DNA of 64,000 nt from Deinococcus sedimenti (lineage in GTDB: Bacteria > Deinococcota > Deinococci > Deinococcales > Deinococcaceae): contig NZ_BMQN01000010.1 of the NCBI RefSeq assembly GCF_014648135.1, forward strand, positions 1 to 64,000. Direction: 5' to 3'. Under the pieces are notes generated by a model that had not been told where the DNA came from, made no database searches, and worked only from the letters and a program-made list of their open reading frames with translations. Of this stretch, positions 1-11,721 are shown in pieces (position 1 is the first letter of the stretch; the number at the start of each line of letters is the position of its first letter). The translations under genes were made by a program, and so were the position numbers.

Positions 1-9
1 GTCATGCTT

Positions 10-42
<33 letters not shown>

Positions 43-120
43 TCATGCGTGAATCTGTCAACACCTTCTGAAGATGCTGGCCTTGCGGCGTCAGCCGGGA
101 GCCTCCAGGCCCGTGCGTGC

Positions 121-126
121 TACGCT
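121..126 (+). promoter_or_regulatory. Leaderless -10 box of moaD-moaE
   Basis: TACGCT lies 6 nt before the ATG at 133. This spacing implies a leaderless transcript and favours 133 over the far-upstream in-frame start at position 4. Confidence 0.6.
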
Positions 127-132
127 CCGCGC

Positions 133-819
133 ATGCAACTCAAGGTGGTGTTTTTCGCGCGCCTGAAGCGGGAAACGGGCGTGGAGCAGGGCACGGTGGA
201 CGTGCCGGACGGCAGCACGGTCCGCGCGGCCGCCGAACTGGTCGAGGCGCGCTACGGCGTGAGCCTGCGCGGCTGCATGGTCGCCATCAACGACACGTAC
301 GCCTCCCCCGATGACGTCCTGAAGGACGGCGACGAGGTCGCGTTCCTCCCCCCTGTCGCCGGAGGCAGCGACGAAACGGACGATCCGGGCACCCTCTGCG
401 AGATGACGCCTGAACCGCTGAGCCTCGCGGCGGCCGACCTCTACCTGGTGAAACCGCAGTACGGGGCGCAGGCGTACTTCGTGGGCACCGTCCGCAGCCC
501 CAACCAGGGCAAGGACGTGGAGTTCATCGAGTACGAGGGATACGACGCCCTGGCCCGCAAGGTGATGCACGGCGCCGCCGACGCCGCCCGCGAGAAGCAC
601 GGAGAGCTGCGCGTGTACATCCAGCACCGGGTGGGGCGCCTGCGGCCGGGCGAGGCGAGCATCCTGATCGGCGTGGCCAGCCCGCACCGCCGCGCCGCGC
701 TGGAAGCCTGTGACGACATCATCGAGTACCTGAAGGTGCACGTCCCCGTCTGGAAGCACGAGGGCGACGAGGATGGGCAGCACTGGGTGCCGGGGCAGAC
801 CGGGCACGACACCCTGTAA
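133..819 (+). CDS. Molybdopterin synthase, MoaD-MoaE fusion
   Basis: A 228-residue protein that joins both subunits of molybdopterin synthase, which inserts two sulfurs into precursor Z (cPMP) during molybdenum cofactor synthesis in the cytoplasm. Residues 1-78 are a ubiquitin-like MoaD domain ending in PPVAGG. Residues about 90-228 are MoaE, with the GTVRSPNQGKDV and HRVGRL-type segments and the C-terminal VPVWKHE stretch. In separate MoaD proteins the Gly-Gly is the free C-terminus that is adenylated and thiocarboxylated. Here it is internal (Gly77-Gly78) and followed by an acidic linker, so cleavage would be needed for chemistry, as reported for mycobacterial MoaX. The open frame runs upstream to position 4, but the -10 box at 121-126 and the domain start support 133. 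No other cofactor genes adjoin it. Confidence 0.93.
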   Translation: MQLKVVFFARLKRETGVEQGTVDVPDGSTVRAAAELVEARYGVSLRGCMVAINDTYASPDDVLKDGDEVAFLPPVAGGSDETDDPGTLCEMTPEPLSLAAADLYLVKPQYGAQAYFVGTVRSPNQGKDVEFIEYEGYDALARKVMHGAADAAREKHGELRVYIQHRVGRLRPGEASILIGVASPHRRAALEACDDIIEYLKVHVPVWKHEGDEDGQHWVPGQTGHDTL

Positions 820-829
820 GGGGGGCCTG

Positions 830-963
830 ATACGGATTCCGTCTGTTTCGTTCACAACCCGGAACTGCACCGGGTTGCCAACTCCACGCCCGGAACCCGT
901 TTTTATCCTGCTCGCTCCGCTCGGGTTGAAAGTTTTTGCAGACCTTTCAACCGGAGTCCGTAT
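830..963 (-). repeat. Intergenic repeat family 1, copy A
   Basis: A 134-bp element bounded by inverted termini (ATACGGATTCCG at the left, CGGAGTCCGTAT at the right). It contains a stem CAACCCGG/CCGGGTTG and a second stem GGTTGAAAG/CTTTCAACC. It matches copies at 2172-2307 and 58431-58587 in the opposite orientation, and its right part matches 40508-40551. It fills the gap between the converging moaD-moaE and prsW-like genes and ends 3 bp before the latter's stop codon. Confidence 0.8.
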
Positions 964-966
964 GAC

Positions 967-1668
967 TCAGCGGCGGCGCTGCGCCTGCTCGAACAGGAAG
1001 TACTCGCTGGGGCCGTGTTCGCGGGCGTGCGCCTCGAACGCCTGGTAGTACCGGGTGGCCAGCCCGACCATCAGCGCCACCGTGCCGCCCAGCGCCAGCA
1101 GTTGCGGCCAGCCGCCCGCCCCTGCCAGCAGCCCGTTGAACACCGCGTGCAGCACCACGCTGATCAGCAGGCCGCGCACCACCCAGCCGCGGCCCTGCTG
1201 CCAGTGCAGGCCCCCCAGCGCGTAACCCTGCGGCGCACTGAACAGCGCGTGCGCCAGCGTCGCCAGCACCGCGTGCCACGCGCCGGCGCCCGTACCGAAG
1301 CCCAGGGTGTACGTGACGTTCTCCATGAACGCGAAGCCCAGCGCGGCCGTCACGGCGTAGATCAGGCCGTCCATGGGTTCGTCGAAGGACAGTTCCGTGA
1401 TGGCGGTCGTGGCGGCCACGAACTTGAATCCCTCCTCGATCAGGGCGTGCAGCAGCACCATCAGCGCCGCCACCAGCGGCAGCGGCGACACGTTCAGGTG
1501 CCCCAGGCTGGCCTCCAGCGCCGCCGCGATCACCCACGCGAGCATGCCCCAAGCGAACGTGCGGGCCAGCAGCCACAGCGGCTCCGGGTGCCGGTCGCGC
1601 CGCACGAAGAACCACAGCCACGCGAACGTCAACGTGACCGACAGCAGCAGCGCGAGGACCAGGGTCAT
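967..1668 (-). CDS. PrsW-family intramembrane metalloprotease
   Basis: A 233-residue polytopic membrane protein of the PrsW/CPBP-like glutamic/metalloprotease group, whose Bacillus founder cleaves an anti-sigma factor inside the membrane. Visible family motifs are EEGFKF (about 78-83), FAFMEN shortly after, a HALFSAP-type histidine segment, and a C-terminal LHAVFNG segment with His and Asn. About seven hydrophobic spans can be read. It follows ruvC with only 4 nt between the ruvC stop and this ATG, so the two are probably co-transcribed. No anti-sigma factor gene adjoins it, so the substrate is unknown. The membership in the family is clear; the physiological role is not. Confidence 0.85.
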   Translation of the reverse strand: MTLVLALLLSVTLTFAWLWFFVRRDRHPEPLWLLARTFAWGMLAWVIAAALEASLGHLNVSPLPLVAALMVLLHALIEEGFKFVAATTAITELSFDEPMDGLIYAVTAALGFAFMENVTYTLGFGTGAGAWHAVLATLAHALFSAPQGYALGGLHWQQGRGWVVRGLLISVVLHAVFNGLLAGAGGWPQLLALGGTVALMVGLATRYYQAFEAHAREHGPSEYFLFEQAQRRR

Positions 1669-1672
1669 ACGG

Positions 1673-2173
1673 TCAGCGCAGCGCCAGTCCGGCCGCGCGG
1701 GCCTGCATGGGCGCGCTCGCCAGGTGCGTCAACGCCAGCGCCAGCGCATCCGCCGCGTGGTTGTTGAACAGTTCCCGGATGCCCAGGCTGGCCTTGACCA
1801 TGTAGATCACCTGTTCCTTCTCGGCGCGGCCCGTGCCGACCAGGGACCGCTTGACCTGCATGGGACCGTAGTGGTGCACGGGCACGCCCGCCTGCGCGCA
1901 GGCCAGCTGCACCACGCCGAACGCCTGCCCGACCTTGAACGCCACGTCCGCCTGCTTGCGCAGGATCTGATCCTCGATCGCCACGGCGTCCGGGCGGTAC
2001 TCGGCGATCAGGCGGGTGACCTCCTCGTGGATGTACTGGAGGCGGCGCGGCATGATCCAGGCGCTCTCGGTGGTCAGGCACACGTGGTACAGGTGGCGGG
2101 CCTTGCGCACGTCGCCCTCCACCAGCCCCAGGCCGAGATTCGCAAGTCCAGGGTCAATCCCGAGCACGATCAT
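1673..2173 (-). CDS. ruvC: Crossover junction endodeoxyribonuclease RuvC
   Basis: A 166-residue Holliday-junction resolvase that cuts four-way junctions made in recombinational repair, acting with the RuvAB branch-migration motor. Asp7 (GIDPG), Glu67 (AIEDQ) and Asp142 (AADALALAL) align with the catalytic acids. The position of the remaining E. coli Asp (three residues before the last Asp) is His139, as in Thermus RuvC, so this looks like a lineage variant and not a lost active site. ruvA and ruvB are not in the window. The ATG and its GGAG Shine-Dalgarno are supplied by the end of the repeat at 2172-2307. I saw no RDRM-type radiation-response palindrome upstream. Confidence 0.95.
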   Translation of the reverse strand: MIVLGIDPGLANLGLGLVEGDVRKARHLYHVCLTTESAWIMPRRLQYIHEEVTRLIAEYRPDAVAIEDQILRKQADVAFKVGQAFGVVQLACAQAGVPVHHYGPMQVKRSLVGTGRAEKEQVIYMVKASLGIRELFNNHAADALALALTHLASAPMQARAAGLALR

Positions 2174-2307
2174 GCAGACTCCGGCCCGGCGATCTGTTCA
2201 AACCGCTGGGCCCGAGCGGATGCGAGAAGGAGGCGAGCGGGTTCCGGGCGTGGAGTGAGCACCCCGGTGTTGTTCCGGGGTGCTGACGGAACAGACGGAA
2301 GCCGTAT
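2172..2307 (+). repeat. Intergenic repeat family 1, copy B
   Basis: A 136-bp copy with termini ATGCAGACTCCG and AAGCCGTAT, sharing the core GCGGGTTCCGGGCGTGGAGT with copies A and C. Its hairpin is AGCACCCCGG/CCGGGGTGCT. Relative to copy C both arms differ by matching substitutions, so the stem is preserved. The left end overlaps the first two bases of the ruvC start codon and, read on the minus strand, gives GGAGTCTGCATG, a well-placed ribosome site. Confidence 0.8.
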
Positions 2308-2343
2308 CACGCCCGTAGGATACGCGCTCCGGATGCCCAGGAA

Positions 2344-2370
2344 CGAAAAACCCCCGCCGGAGCGGGGGCG
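2344..2370 (-). terminator. Rho-independent terminator of the ABC importer operon
   Basis: On the minus strand a GCCCCCGC/GCGGGGG stem is followed by TTTTTCG, 18 nt after the stop of the distal permease gene. Confidence 0.85.
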
Positions 2371-2387
2371 AGGAGCGAACGGGTGGG

Positions 2388-3310
2388 TTACAGGCGGCTC
2401 TTGGGGTCGAAGGCGTCGCGCAGGCCGTCACCCAGGAAGTTGAAGGCCAGCACGGTGATCAGGATCGCCAGGCCCGGGTACACCGCGATGAAGGGGTGTT
2501 CCAGCACGACCTCGTTCGCGTTCGAGAGCATGTTGCCCCAGGTGCTGACGGGCGGCTGGATGCCGAAGCCCAGGAAGGACAGGGCGGCCTCGCCGAGGAT
2601 CGCGCCGCCGACGGCCAGGGTGCCGTTCACGATGATCACCGCGACGACGTTCGGGACGAGGTGGCGGAACATGATGCGGCTGCTGTTCGCGCCCAGGGCG
2701 CGGGCGGCGTCCACGTACTCCAGGTTCTTCAGTTTCAGGACCTCGCCGCGCACGAGGCGGGCGGTGCCCATCCAGCCGAAGAAGGTGAAGATCCCGACGA
2801 TGATGAACACGCTGGAATTCGGGTTCTGCCGCAGCGCCGCGATGGCGGGGACGTCACTCACGGCGAACAGGCCGCTGATGGTCAGCTGCAGGGGCAGTTC
2901 GGGAATGGAGAGCATGATCTCGATGAAGCGGCTGATGGCGGTGTCCACCCAGCGGCCCAGAAAGCCCGCCAGGAGGCCCATCAGGGTGCCGAGGGCGACG
3001 CTGAACAGCGCGACGGTGAAGCCCACGATCAGGCTGACGCGGCTGCCATAGATGATGCGGGACAGCAGGTCGCGGCCCAGGCTGTCCTGACCGATGACGT
3101 GCTGCGCGCTGGGCGGCGCGTAGATGCCCGCGAGGTCCTGCTCGTTCGGGTCGTAGGGGGCGATCAGGGGCGCGAAGATCGCGATCAGGATCAGCGCGGC
3201 GATCACGACGAGGCTGATCATGGCGGCCTTGTGTTTGCGCAGGCGCCGCAGGGCGATCTGCATGGTCGAGCGGCTCTTGGCCGGGGCAGCGGTGGCGGGC
3301 AGGGTGGTCA

Positions 3311-3311
<1 letters not shown>
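2388..3311 (-). CDS. Peptide-type ABC transporter permease (DppC/OppC-like)
   Basis: A 307-residue inner-membrane permease. The N-terminal segment with [15 protein letters not shown] and the first span is the OppC_N region. The later block [19 protein letters not shown] contains the EAA-type loop that docks the ATPase. About six spans are visible. Its start ATG shares one base with the stop of the preceding permease (TGATG), so translation is coupled. The family imports dipeptides, oligopeptides or nickel. No ATP-binding subunit is encoded here, so the importer must borrow or have a distant ATPase pair. Confidence 0.93.
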
Positions 3312-4306
<995 letters not shown>

Positions 4307-4322
4307 GTCGAACTCCTGCAAG

Positions 4323-4365
4323 GGGCAGGGGGAAGGCGGCGCTGGGCCGTCCCTCCCCCCTGCCC
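4323..4365 (-). terminator. Intercistronic hairpin between binding protein and permease genes
   Basis: GGGCAGGGGGA pairs with TCCCCCCTGCCC across an 18-20 nt loop. There is no U-tract, so it is more likely an attenuator or 3-prime mRNA stabiliser for the binding-protein message than a full stop. Confidence 0.55.
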
Positions 4366-4402
4366 GTCACGCGCGCCCCGGGGGCAGCGCGCGGTGGGGC
4401 GG

Positions 4403-6160
4403 TTACTTCTGCTTGTACTCCTCGACGGCGCCCTTGCTGGCCCAGCCGATGTTCGCGGCGTTCCAGCTGGGGTACTGCGTGATGGCACTGAAGGTGTAGT
4501 TCACGAGGCCGGGGACCTTGGTGTACACGTTCACGCGGAAGTACAGGGGCAGGGCGGGCACCTCGGTGTTCCAGATGGCCTGCATGCGGTCGAACAGTTT
4601 GATGCGGTCGGCCTGGTTGAACTCGACCTTCGCCTGGTTGTACAGCTTGTCGTACTCGGTGTTCTTCCAGCCGGGGTTGTTCTGGCCGGAGTAGCCGTTG
4701 GCGGCGGTGGGAATGCCCTCGCTCTTCCAGAGGTTGCCTTCCTCGAACACGGGGTTGTTCGACCAGGCGTACATGGCCATGTCCCACTTGCCGCTCTCGC
4801 CCTTGCTCAGGAAGTCCGGCCCGAAGATGACGCTGGCGGGGTAGTTCTGGATGTTCACCTGCACGCCCACGGCCTTCCACTGCGCCTGGAGGATCTGCTG
4901 CACGCGTTCGCGGGTGCTGTTCCCGGCGGTGGTGGAGAAGTTCAGGGTGAGTTTCTTCCCGGCCTTCTGCAGGACGCCGTCGCTGCCGGGCGTCCAGCCG
5001 AGCGCGGCGAACAGCTGCCGGGCGCGGGCGACGTTCAGGTTGTAGTCGTTGACGTCCTTCTTGTACAGCTTGCTGACCGGGCCGATCCAGCTGTTGGACA
5101 CGGCCTGCTTGCCCTGGAACAGCGCCTTGGTCAGCGCGTCTCGGTCGATGGCGTACAGCAGCGCCTGACGCATGCGGGGGTCGTCGAGGTCGAGGTCCTT
5201 GGCGCGCTGGCCGCGGGCGTTGATGTCGATGTGCTCCCAGACGGCGCCGGGCACGAAGTACGTCTTGTACTTGTTGCGTTCGTTGCGGGACAGGTCCACG
5301 CCCTGGTCGAAGGTGAGGCCCACGGCACTCACGGCGTCCAGCTGCCCGGACAGGATGTTGACCTTCAGGGTGTTGGTGTTCGGGATGAAGCGGTACGTGA
5401 CGGTTTGCACGTAGTTCTCGGGGTTCTTCGGCTGGTTCCAGTACGCGGCGTTGCGGGTCATGGTCAGGCTGTTGCCGGTGCGCCACGCGGTGGGTTTGAA
5501 CGGCCCGGCCACGACCTTGGGCAGGTTGCGGGCGGTGGTGAACGAGGAGATGAACTTCTTCCATTCCTCGTTGGTGACCTTGGCGTCCTTCTCGTTCTTC
5601 GTCTTGGCGTCGAAGGCGTTCCAGGCGGCGCTCATGATGTGGCTGGGTGCCAGGCCGGGGCTGACCTGATCCGCGAACAGGTAGGGCGGCTCGAAGGTGA
5701 TCGTGAAGGTGTCGGCGTCGTTCACGGTGATCTTCGCGCGGTCCCAGGGGTCACGGTCGGGCACGGGCACGCGGTCGTCGTTCTCCAGTTTCAGCCAGAA
5801 CTGGAAGTCCGCGACCTTGATGGGCGTGCCGTCACTCCACTTGGCGTCCTTGCGGATGGTGTACGTGACGCTGTTGCGGATCACGTCGCCCTTGCTGTCC
5901 TTGACGACCTTGTAGTCGCCGTTGCCGAGAGTGGGGACACGGGTGGCGATGTCGGCCTTGGTGGTGCCGTCGTCGTCCTGGTAGGTCAGGCCCGCACCCA
6001 TGTAGCCGTTGATCTCGCTGGTGATGGCGAGGTTGTTGGTGTTCCAGGGGTCGTAGATGTTCGGCGGTTCCTGCGAGGTGCCGACGACCAGGCTGTTGTT
6101 GGCGGGCCCGGCGAGTGCCGCGCCGAGCAGGAATGCAGTAAGGGCAAGGGTCTTCTTCAT
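4403..6160 (-). CDS. ABC transporter solute-binding protein, family 5 (peptide/nickel type)
   Basis: A 585-residue exported binding protein. [20 protein letters not shown] is a signal peptide with no lipobox Cys, so a soluble periplasmic form is likely. The SBP_bac_5 pattern is clear: [16 protein letters not shown] at the mature N-terminus, the [16 protein letters not shown] block, and the late region with [19 protein letters not shown]. The ATG at 6160 follows GGAGG at good spacing. The open frame extends to 6397, but that part crosses the promoter at 6219-6246. The ligand cannot be read from sequence; peptides are the default guess. Confidence 0.93.
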   Translation of the reverse strand: MKKTLALTAFLLGAALAGPANNSLVVGTSQEPPNIYDPWNTNNLAITSEINGYMGAGLTYQDDDGTTKADIATRVPTLGNGDYKVVKDSKGDVIRNSVTYTIRKDAKWSDGTPIKVADFQFWLKLENDDRVPVPDRDPWDRAKITVNDADTFTITFEPPYLFADQVSPGLAPSHIMSAAWNAFDAKTKNEKDAKVTNEEWKKFISSFTTARNLPKVVAGPFKPTAWRTGNSLTMTRNAAYWNQPKNPENYVQTVTYRFIPNTNTLKVNILSGQLDAVSAVGLTFDQGVDLSRNERNKYKTYFVPGAVWEHIDINARGQRAKDLDLDDPRMRQALLYAIDRDALTKALFQGKQAVSNSWIGPVSKLYKKDVNDYNLNVARARQLFAALGWTPGSDGVLQKAGKKLTLNFSTTAGNSTRERVQQILQAQWKAVGVQVNIQNYPASVIFGPDFLSKGESGKWDMAMYAWSNNPVFEEGNLWKSEGIPTAANGYSGQNNPGWKNTEYDKLYNQAKVEFNQADRIKLFDRMQAIWNTEVPALPLYFRVNVYTKVPGLVNYTFSAITQYPSWNAANIGWASKGAVEEYKQK

Positions 6161-6218
6161 GGAGCCTCCGTGTACTGACTGGGCAGGTCCTGCAGCCCGT
6201 GTTGTTGGTGATGCAGGC

Positions 6219-6246
6219 AGTATAAGGGTCACATGAAGAGAGTCAA
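6219..6246 (-). promoter_or_regulatory. Sigma70-type promoter of the ABC importer operon
   Basis: On the minus strand TTGACT (6241-6246) and TATACT (6219-6224) are separated by 16 bp, about 60 nt before the start of the binding-protein gene. Confidence 0.8.
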
Positions 6247-6293
6247 GACCAGCGCGGGGTGACTCACACGACGTAATGGGGGATTGACACAGC

Positions 6294-6323
6294 AAAAAAC
6301 CGGCCACCCCTGGGGTGACCGGC
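6294..6323 (-). terminator. Rho-independent terminator after the Fe-S carrier gene
   Basis: Minus-strand stem CCGGTCACCCC/GGGGTGGCCGG with a 1-2 nt loop followed by TTTTTTG. It lies beyond the MITE-like element at 6344-6470, which is therefore within the transcript's 3-prime end. Confidence 0.85.
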
Positions 6324-6343
6324 CTCTTCATCTTTCTGGCTGT

Positions 6344-6467
6344 TAGAGCAGTTCTCCGAATTACGGCATCAGGAAAAGAGCCTCCTGATGCCTCCATTCT
6401 CCGTCGTGCTCAGCAACATTCACTCGCTCCGCTCGGCCACAAAGACTGCATCTTTATGGCAAATGCT

Positions 6468-6470
<3 letters not shown>
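6344..6470. repeat. MITE-like element with TAGAGCA termini
   Basis: A 127-bp segment beginning TAGAGCAGTT and ending AAATGCTCTA, so it has short inverted termini flanked by TA at each side, as would follow TA-target insertion. Inside are a hairpin (GCATCAGGA/TCCTGATGC) and a core CTCGCTCCGCTCGG that also occurs in repeat family 1 copy A. No coding capacity is visible. Its right-hand TAG on the minus strand is the stop codon of the A-type carrier gene. Confidence 0.6.
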
Positions 6471-6890
<420 letters not shown>

Positions 6891-7005
6891 GAGTGAAGCG
6901 TACTACCATTCGGGAAAGAAAAAGGTGCCTGGAAAGCAAAGTGTCCAGCCCATCCCGGCGCAGGCGCGCGGGGCCCGGGCTTACATTCCTTGAGTGCCAC
7001 ACTGT

Positions 7006-7011
7006 TAAGAT
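7006..7011 (+). promoter_or_regulatory. Leaderless -10 box
   Basis: TAAGAT sits 7 nt before the ATG at 7019 and points to that codon as the start instead of ATG 7010 or the frame opening at 6893. Confidence 0.55.
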
Positions 7012-7018
7012 GGTGGGC

Positions 7019-7267
7019 ATGACGAACCCCTACGCCGAGTGGTTCGAGCAGCTCCGCAGCGAATACGGGGAGCAGCTCCGCGCCATGCCGCTGCCCGACG
7101 GGCTCCCCGAACACCTGCGCAGCCTCATCGACCAGCATGACGAGGACGCCATCCAGTTCATGATCAAGCTCGCGTGGCAGTTCGGCGCGCAGGTCGGCTA
7201 CGCCGCAGGCAGCCGTCAGGGCGACACGCCCGCCGCGAACATCCCCAGCACCCGCGTCCAGGCCTGA
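7019..7267 (+). CDS. Conserved-looking small hypothetical protein
   Basis: An 82-residue acidic, mostly helical soluble protein (MTNPYAEWFEQLRSEYG at the start). I do not recognise a family. No signal peptide, membrane span or metal motif is visible. The start is chosen from the -10 box at 7006-7011. It is divergent from the Fe-S carrier gene, with about 130 bp between them. The codon pattern has strong GC in third positions, like its neighbours, which supports it being real. Confidence 0.7.
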   Translation: MTNPYAEWFEQLRSEYGEQLRAMPLPDGLPEHLRSLIDQHDEDAIQFMIKLAWQFGAQVGYAAGSRQGDTPAANIPSTRVQA

Positions 7268-7319
7268 ACGGGCCACCCCGGCGCCGCCTCCACTCCGGGG
7301 GCGGCGTTCCCTCTTGTGA

Positions 7320-7517
7320 TCAGTGCAGCCCAGAGCGGGGGGTGCTCCAGCACCCGACCTGCGGCTGGGGGTCGGGCAGCACCCCACGAGCGATCAGTTC
7401 CTCCAGGACCACGCGGGCCAGGGTGGCCAACGCGTCTGGATCGGCGTCGCTGGGCACCTGACCGTCCAGACGCAGGTCACGCGCCGCCCGCGTCAGTCTC
7501 CGGGTCAGGTCATCCAT
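7320..7517 (-). CDS. Small hypothetical protein
   Basis: A possible 65-residue protein (MDDLTRRLTRAARDLRLDG at the start) with a predicted helical middle, LATLARVVLEELIARGVL. There is no clear ribosome site or -10 box, and no family is recognised. It sits between the converging gene that ends at 7267 and the terminator of the bc-complex operon. Confidence 0.45.
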   Translation of the reverse strand: MDDLTRRLTRAARDLRLDGQVPSDADPDALATLARVVLEELIARGVLPDPQPQVGCWSTPRSGLH

Positions 7518-7548
7518 GACGCGCAGTCAAGCACACGCGGGGCGCAAA

Positions 7549-7574
7549 GAAAAACCCCGGCGCGGTGGCCGGGG
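7549..7574 (-). terminator. Terminator of the cytochrome bc operon
   Basis: Minus-strand stem CCCCGG/CCGGGG with a short GC loop followed by TTTTTCTTT, 17 nt after the cytochrome b stop. Confidence 0.85.
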
Positions 7575-7591
7575 CTTCAGGGGTGGGGGAT

Positions 7592-8901
<1,310 letters not shown>

Positions 8902-8905
<4 letters not shown>

Positions 8906-9561
8906 GCGAGCAACTCCTCAGCCTGCTTCAGGTAGGCTTCCCACTCCTCGTCACTCTTGTACCCATATGGGGAGGTCAGGAACGAGGACGTCAGCACCAG
9001 CTGATCGCCCTGAGCCTTCACGCCCAGCTGGGGCATGGGCTTGTTGGGCGGTCCGCCCAGCACGCGGCAGCCTTCCTTGGGTTCGTACTGCCCGGAGTGG
9101 CAGGGGCAGTTCACGATGGCGCTGCCCTGCACGGACTTCGGGAAGCACCCGGCGTGCGTGCAGGTGTTCGAGTAGGCCACGATGCCGTTGTCAGTGTCCT
9201 CAATCTTCGTTGGTGCCTTGAGCTGCGCAGGATCGAACTTGTAGACCCCAATCTGGTTGTTGGGTTCCGCTGAACGGATGACTGGCGTGCCGTCCTTCGC
9301 TTTACCCATGGGGTACGCGACAATGGCGAGCTCAGTCAACTCGGACGGCTTAATCGGCTGACCGTATTTGGCTGGATCAGCGTGAACGAGCACGTCGCCC
9401 TTCAGGGGTGGGGCCTTCTCAGCGGTCAGGCGGAAGGCGGGCTTGGCGCTGCCGAGCGCACTCACGAGGCTCAGCACGCCGACGCCGGCGCCGGTGCCCA
9501 TGGCCACGTTGATGAACTTGCGGCGCGTGATTTCAGGATCTTGTTTCTTGTACCGGGTCAT
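8902..9561 (-). CDS. qcrA: Rieske iron-sulfur subunit of the bc complex
   Basis: A 219-residue [2Fe-2S] protein that passes electrons from quinol to cytochrome c. The ligand boxes are CTHAGC (134-139) and CPCHSG (152-157). The N-terminus has [15 protein letters not shown], a twin-arginine-type anchor, so Tat export with a retained transmembrane helix is likely. It sits between the cytochrome c gene (16 nt upstream) and the cytochrome b gene (4-nt overlap), as expected for stoichiometric assembly. Confidence 0.95.
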
Positions 9562-9577
9562 GTCAAACCTCTCCTGA

Positions 9578-10432
<855 letters not shown>

Positions 10433-10519
10433 TTTCCCTCTCCCTAAGCGTGAAGTGGCCAGTCATTTCCCGCCGGCTCGCGGATGGAAACCCTGCTCTC
10501 AGGTGGCCTAATACGGGTC

Positions 10520-10528
10520 AGCATACCA
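10520..10528 (-). promoter_or_regulatory. Extended -10 promoter of the bc-complex operon
   Basis: Minus-strand TGGTATGCT is an extended -10 element (TGn plus TATGCT) about 90 nt before the cytochrome c start. No clear -35 box is present. Confidence 0.5.
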
Positions 10529-10609
10529 CGCGCCGAACATGCGCCCAGCCGCGCTTCTCAGGCTGCCCGCCAGACTTCGGCACCGTTTATTCTTGTCCTT
10601 ACCGAGCGG

Positions 10610-11476
10610 TTAAATGTCCCCGCTGCTCACCGGAACCTCACCCAGTGCGGCCAGCAGAGGCCACAGCGCCCCGGCCAGCGCCGACACGTCCCGGTTCTCC
10701 GGATGCTCACGCGGGTCCACCCCCCCCTCCGACAGCAGCGCCACCAGCAGCGGGCGGGGCGTGAACAGCACCCCCACATCATGGTGCACGCCCAGCAGCT
10801 CGCCACTCTTGGTGCCACTGCGGTACAGCCGCTCGCCGTCCGGACCGCAGGGGACGTGCCGGGCGATCAGGTCGCGATACTGCTGCCGCCCCAGGATGTC
10901 CAGCGCCAGCGCCGTGTGCGCCCCGTCCAGCAGTTCCCCGGCGACCAGGGCGCGCAGCAGCGCCGTCTGGTCCCGCGCGGTGGTCGCGTTGCGCTCGCCG
11001 CGCCGCTGCGCCTCGTTGCGCTGCTCGGGAGGCAGCTGCAATTTCCCGACCAGCCGCGTCCCGGTCAGGCCCTGGGCCACCAGCCACGCGTTCACGTCCT
11101 CCACGCCCAGCCGCCCGATCACGAGATTCGTCGCGGTGTTGTCACTCACAACGATCATCAGGGTCAGCAAGTCCCGCCACGACAGGGACAGCCCACCGTC
11201 CAGTTCGTGGAGGACACCCGCGCCCGGCACTCGGTCCCCGGCCTGCATGACCACCCGGCCCGAGAGGTCCAGCCGTCCCGCCTGCGCCTCCTGCAGGGCG
11301 AGCACCAGCAGCGGCACCTTGATGGTGCTGGCCGCCGGAAACACCCGGTCGGCGTTCCAGGCGACCAGTTCCGCGCCATCCAGCGCCGTGACCCGCAGCC
11401 CCACCACACCCCCGAACCCAGCGCCCGTCAGAGCAGCGTGAAAGGTCGCCAGCCTCTCCCCTCCCCCGCCGGTCAC
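10610..11476 (-). CDS. Beta-lactamase-fold serine hydrolase, class A-like
   Basis: A 288-residue protein of the penicillin-binding/beta-lactamase fold. SxxK is STIK (50-53), SDN is at 111-113 and KSG at 223-225, in class A order and spacing. The omega-loop Glu of true class A enzymes (ExxLN) is not clearly present; the region reads PPEQRNEA. No signal peptide is seen, which is odd for this fold. The start is GTG at 11476, overlapping the upstream TGA (GTGA), so it is translated by coupling. It may be a cytosolic hydrolase and not an antibiotic-resistance enzyme. Confidence 0.85.
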   Translation of the reverse strand: MTGGGGERLATFHAALTGAGFGGVVGLRVTALDGAELVAWNADRVFPAASTIKVPLLVLALQEAQAGRLDLSGRVVMQAGDRVPGAGVLHELDGGLSLSWRDLLTLMIVVSDNTATNLVIGRLGVEDVNAWLVAQGLTGTRLVGKLQLPPEQRNEAQRRGERNATTARDQTALLRALVAGELLDGAHTALALDILGRQQYRDLIARHVPCGPDGERLYRSGTKSGELLGVHHDVGVLFTPRPLLVALLSEGGVDPREHPENRDVSALAGALWPLLAALGEVPVSSGDI

Positions 11477-11721
11477 TCCGGCAGGTCCAGCCCGGCCAGC
11501 GCCGCGAACGGATGCGCCGTCCCCACCGGCCGCAACGTGCAGAAGGGCGGCCCGCCATCCGGCTCGACGCGGTGCTCGCAGGTGGGGCATTCCGGGAACG
11601 CCTGCTCGGTGTAGGCCAGATCCGCCTCGGCACTCGGCAGGCTCCACTCGCGGCCACACCCGGCACGGAACGTCACGGGCTTCAAGGAAGCCCCCGGCCC
11701 AACCCGGCGGTTCTTACTCAA
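11473..11721 (-). CDS. Small zinc-ribbon-like protein
   Basis: An 82-residue protein with Cys in RAGCGREW, the pair CPTC in FPECPTCEH, and a later PFC, a pattern fit for a small zinc-binding knuckle. No family is recognised. Its ATG lies 8 nt inside the end of the response-regulator gene and its stop overlaps the next gene's start, so the three genes form one coupled operon. The function is unknown; being wedged between a regulator and a hydrolase suggests a shared pathway. Confidence 0.7.
   Translation of the reverse strand: MSKNRRVGPGASLKPVTFRAGCGREWSLPSAEADLAYTEQAFPECPTCEHRVEPDGGPPFCTLRPVGTAHPFAALAGLDLPE

Noticed and set aside
2174..2387. Search for an RDRM/DdrO radiation-response site near ruvC
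   Set aside because: No TTATGTCAT-type palindrome is seen; the region is filled by repeat copy B and a terminator.
10610..11476. Antibiotic-resistance gene
   Set aside because: The fold is right, but the omega-loop Glu and the signal peptide are not evident, so resistance is not claimed.
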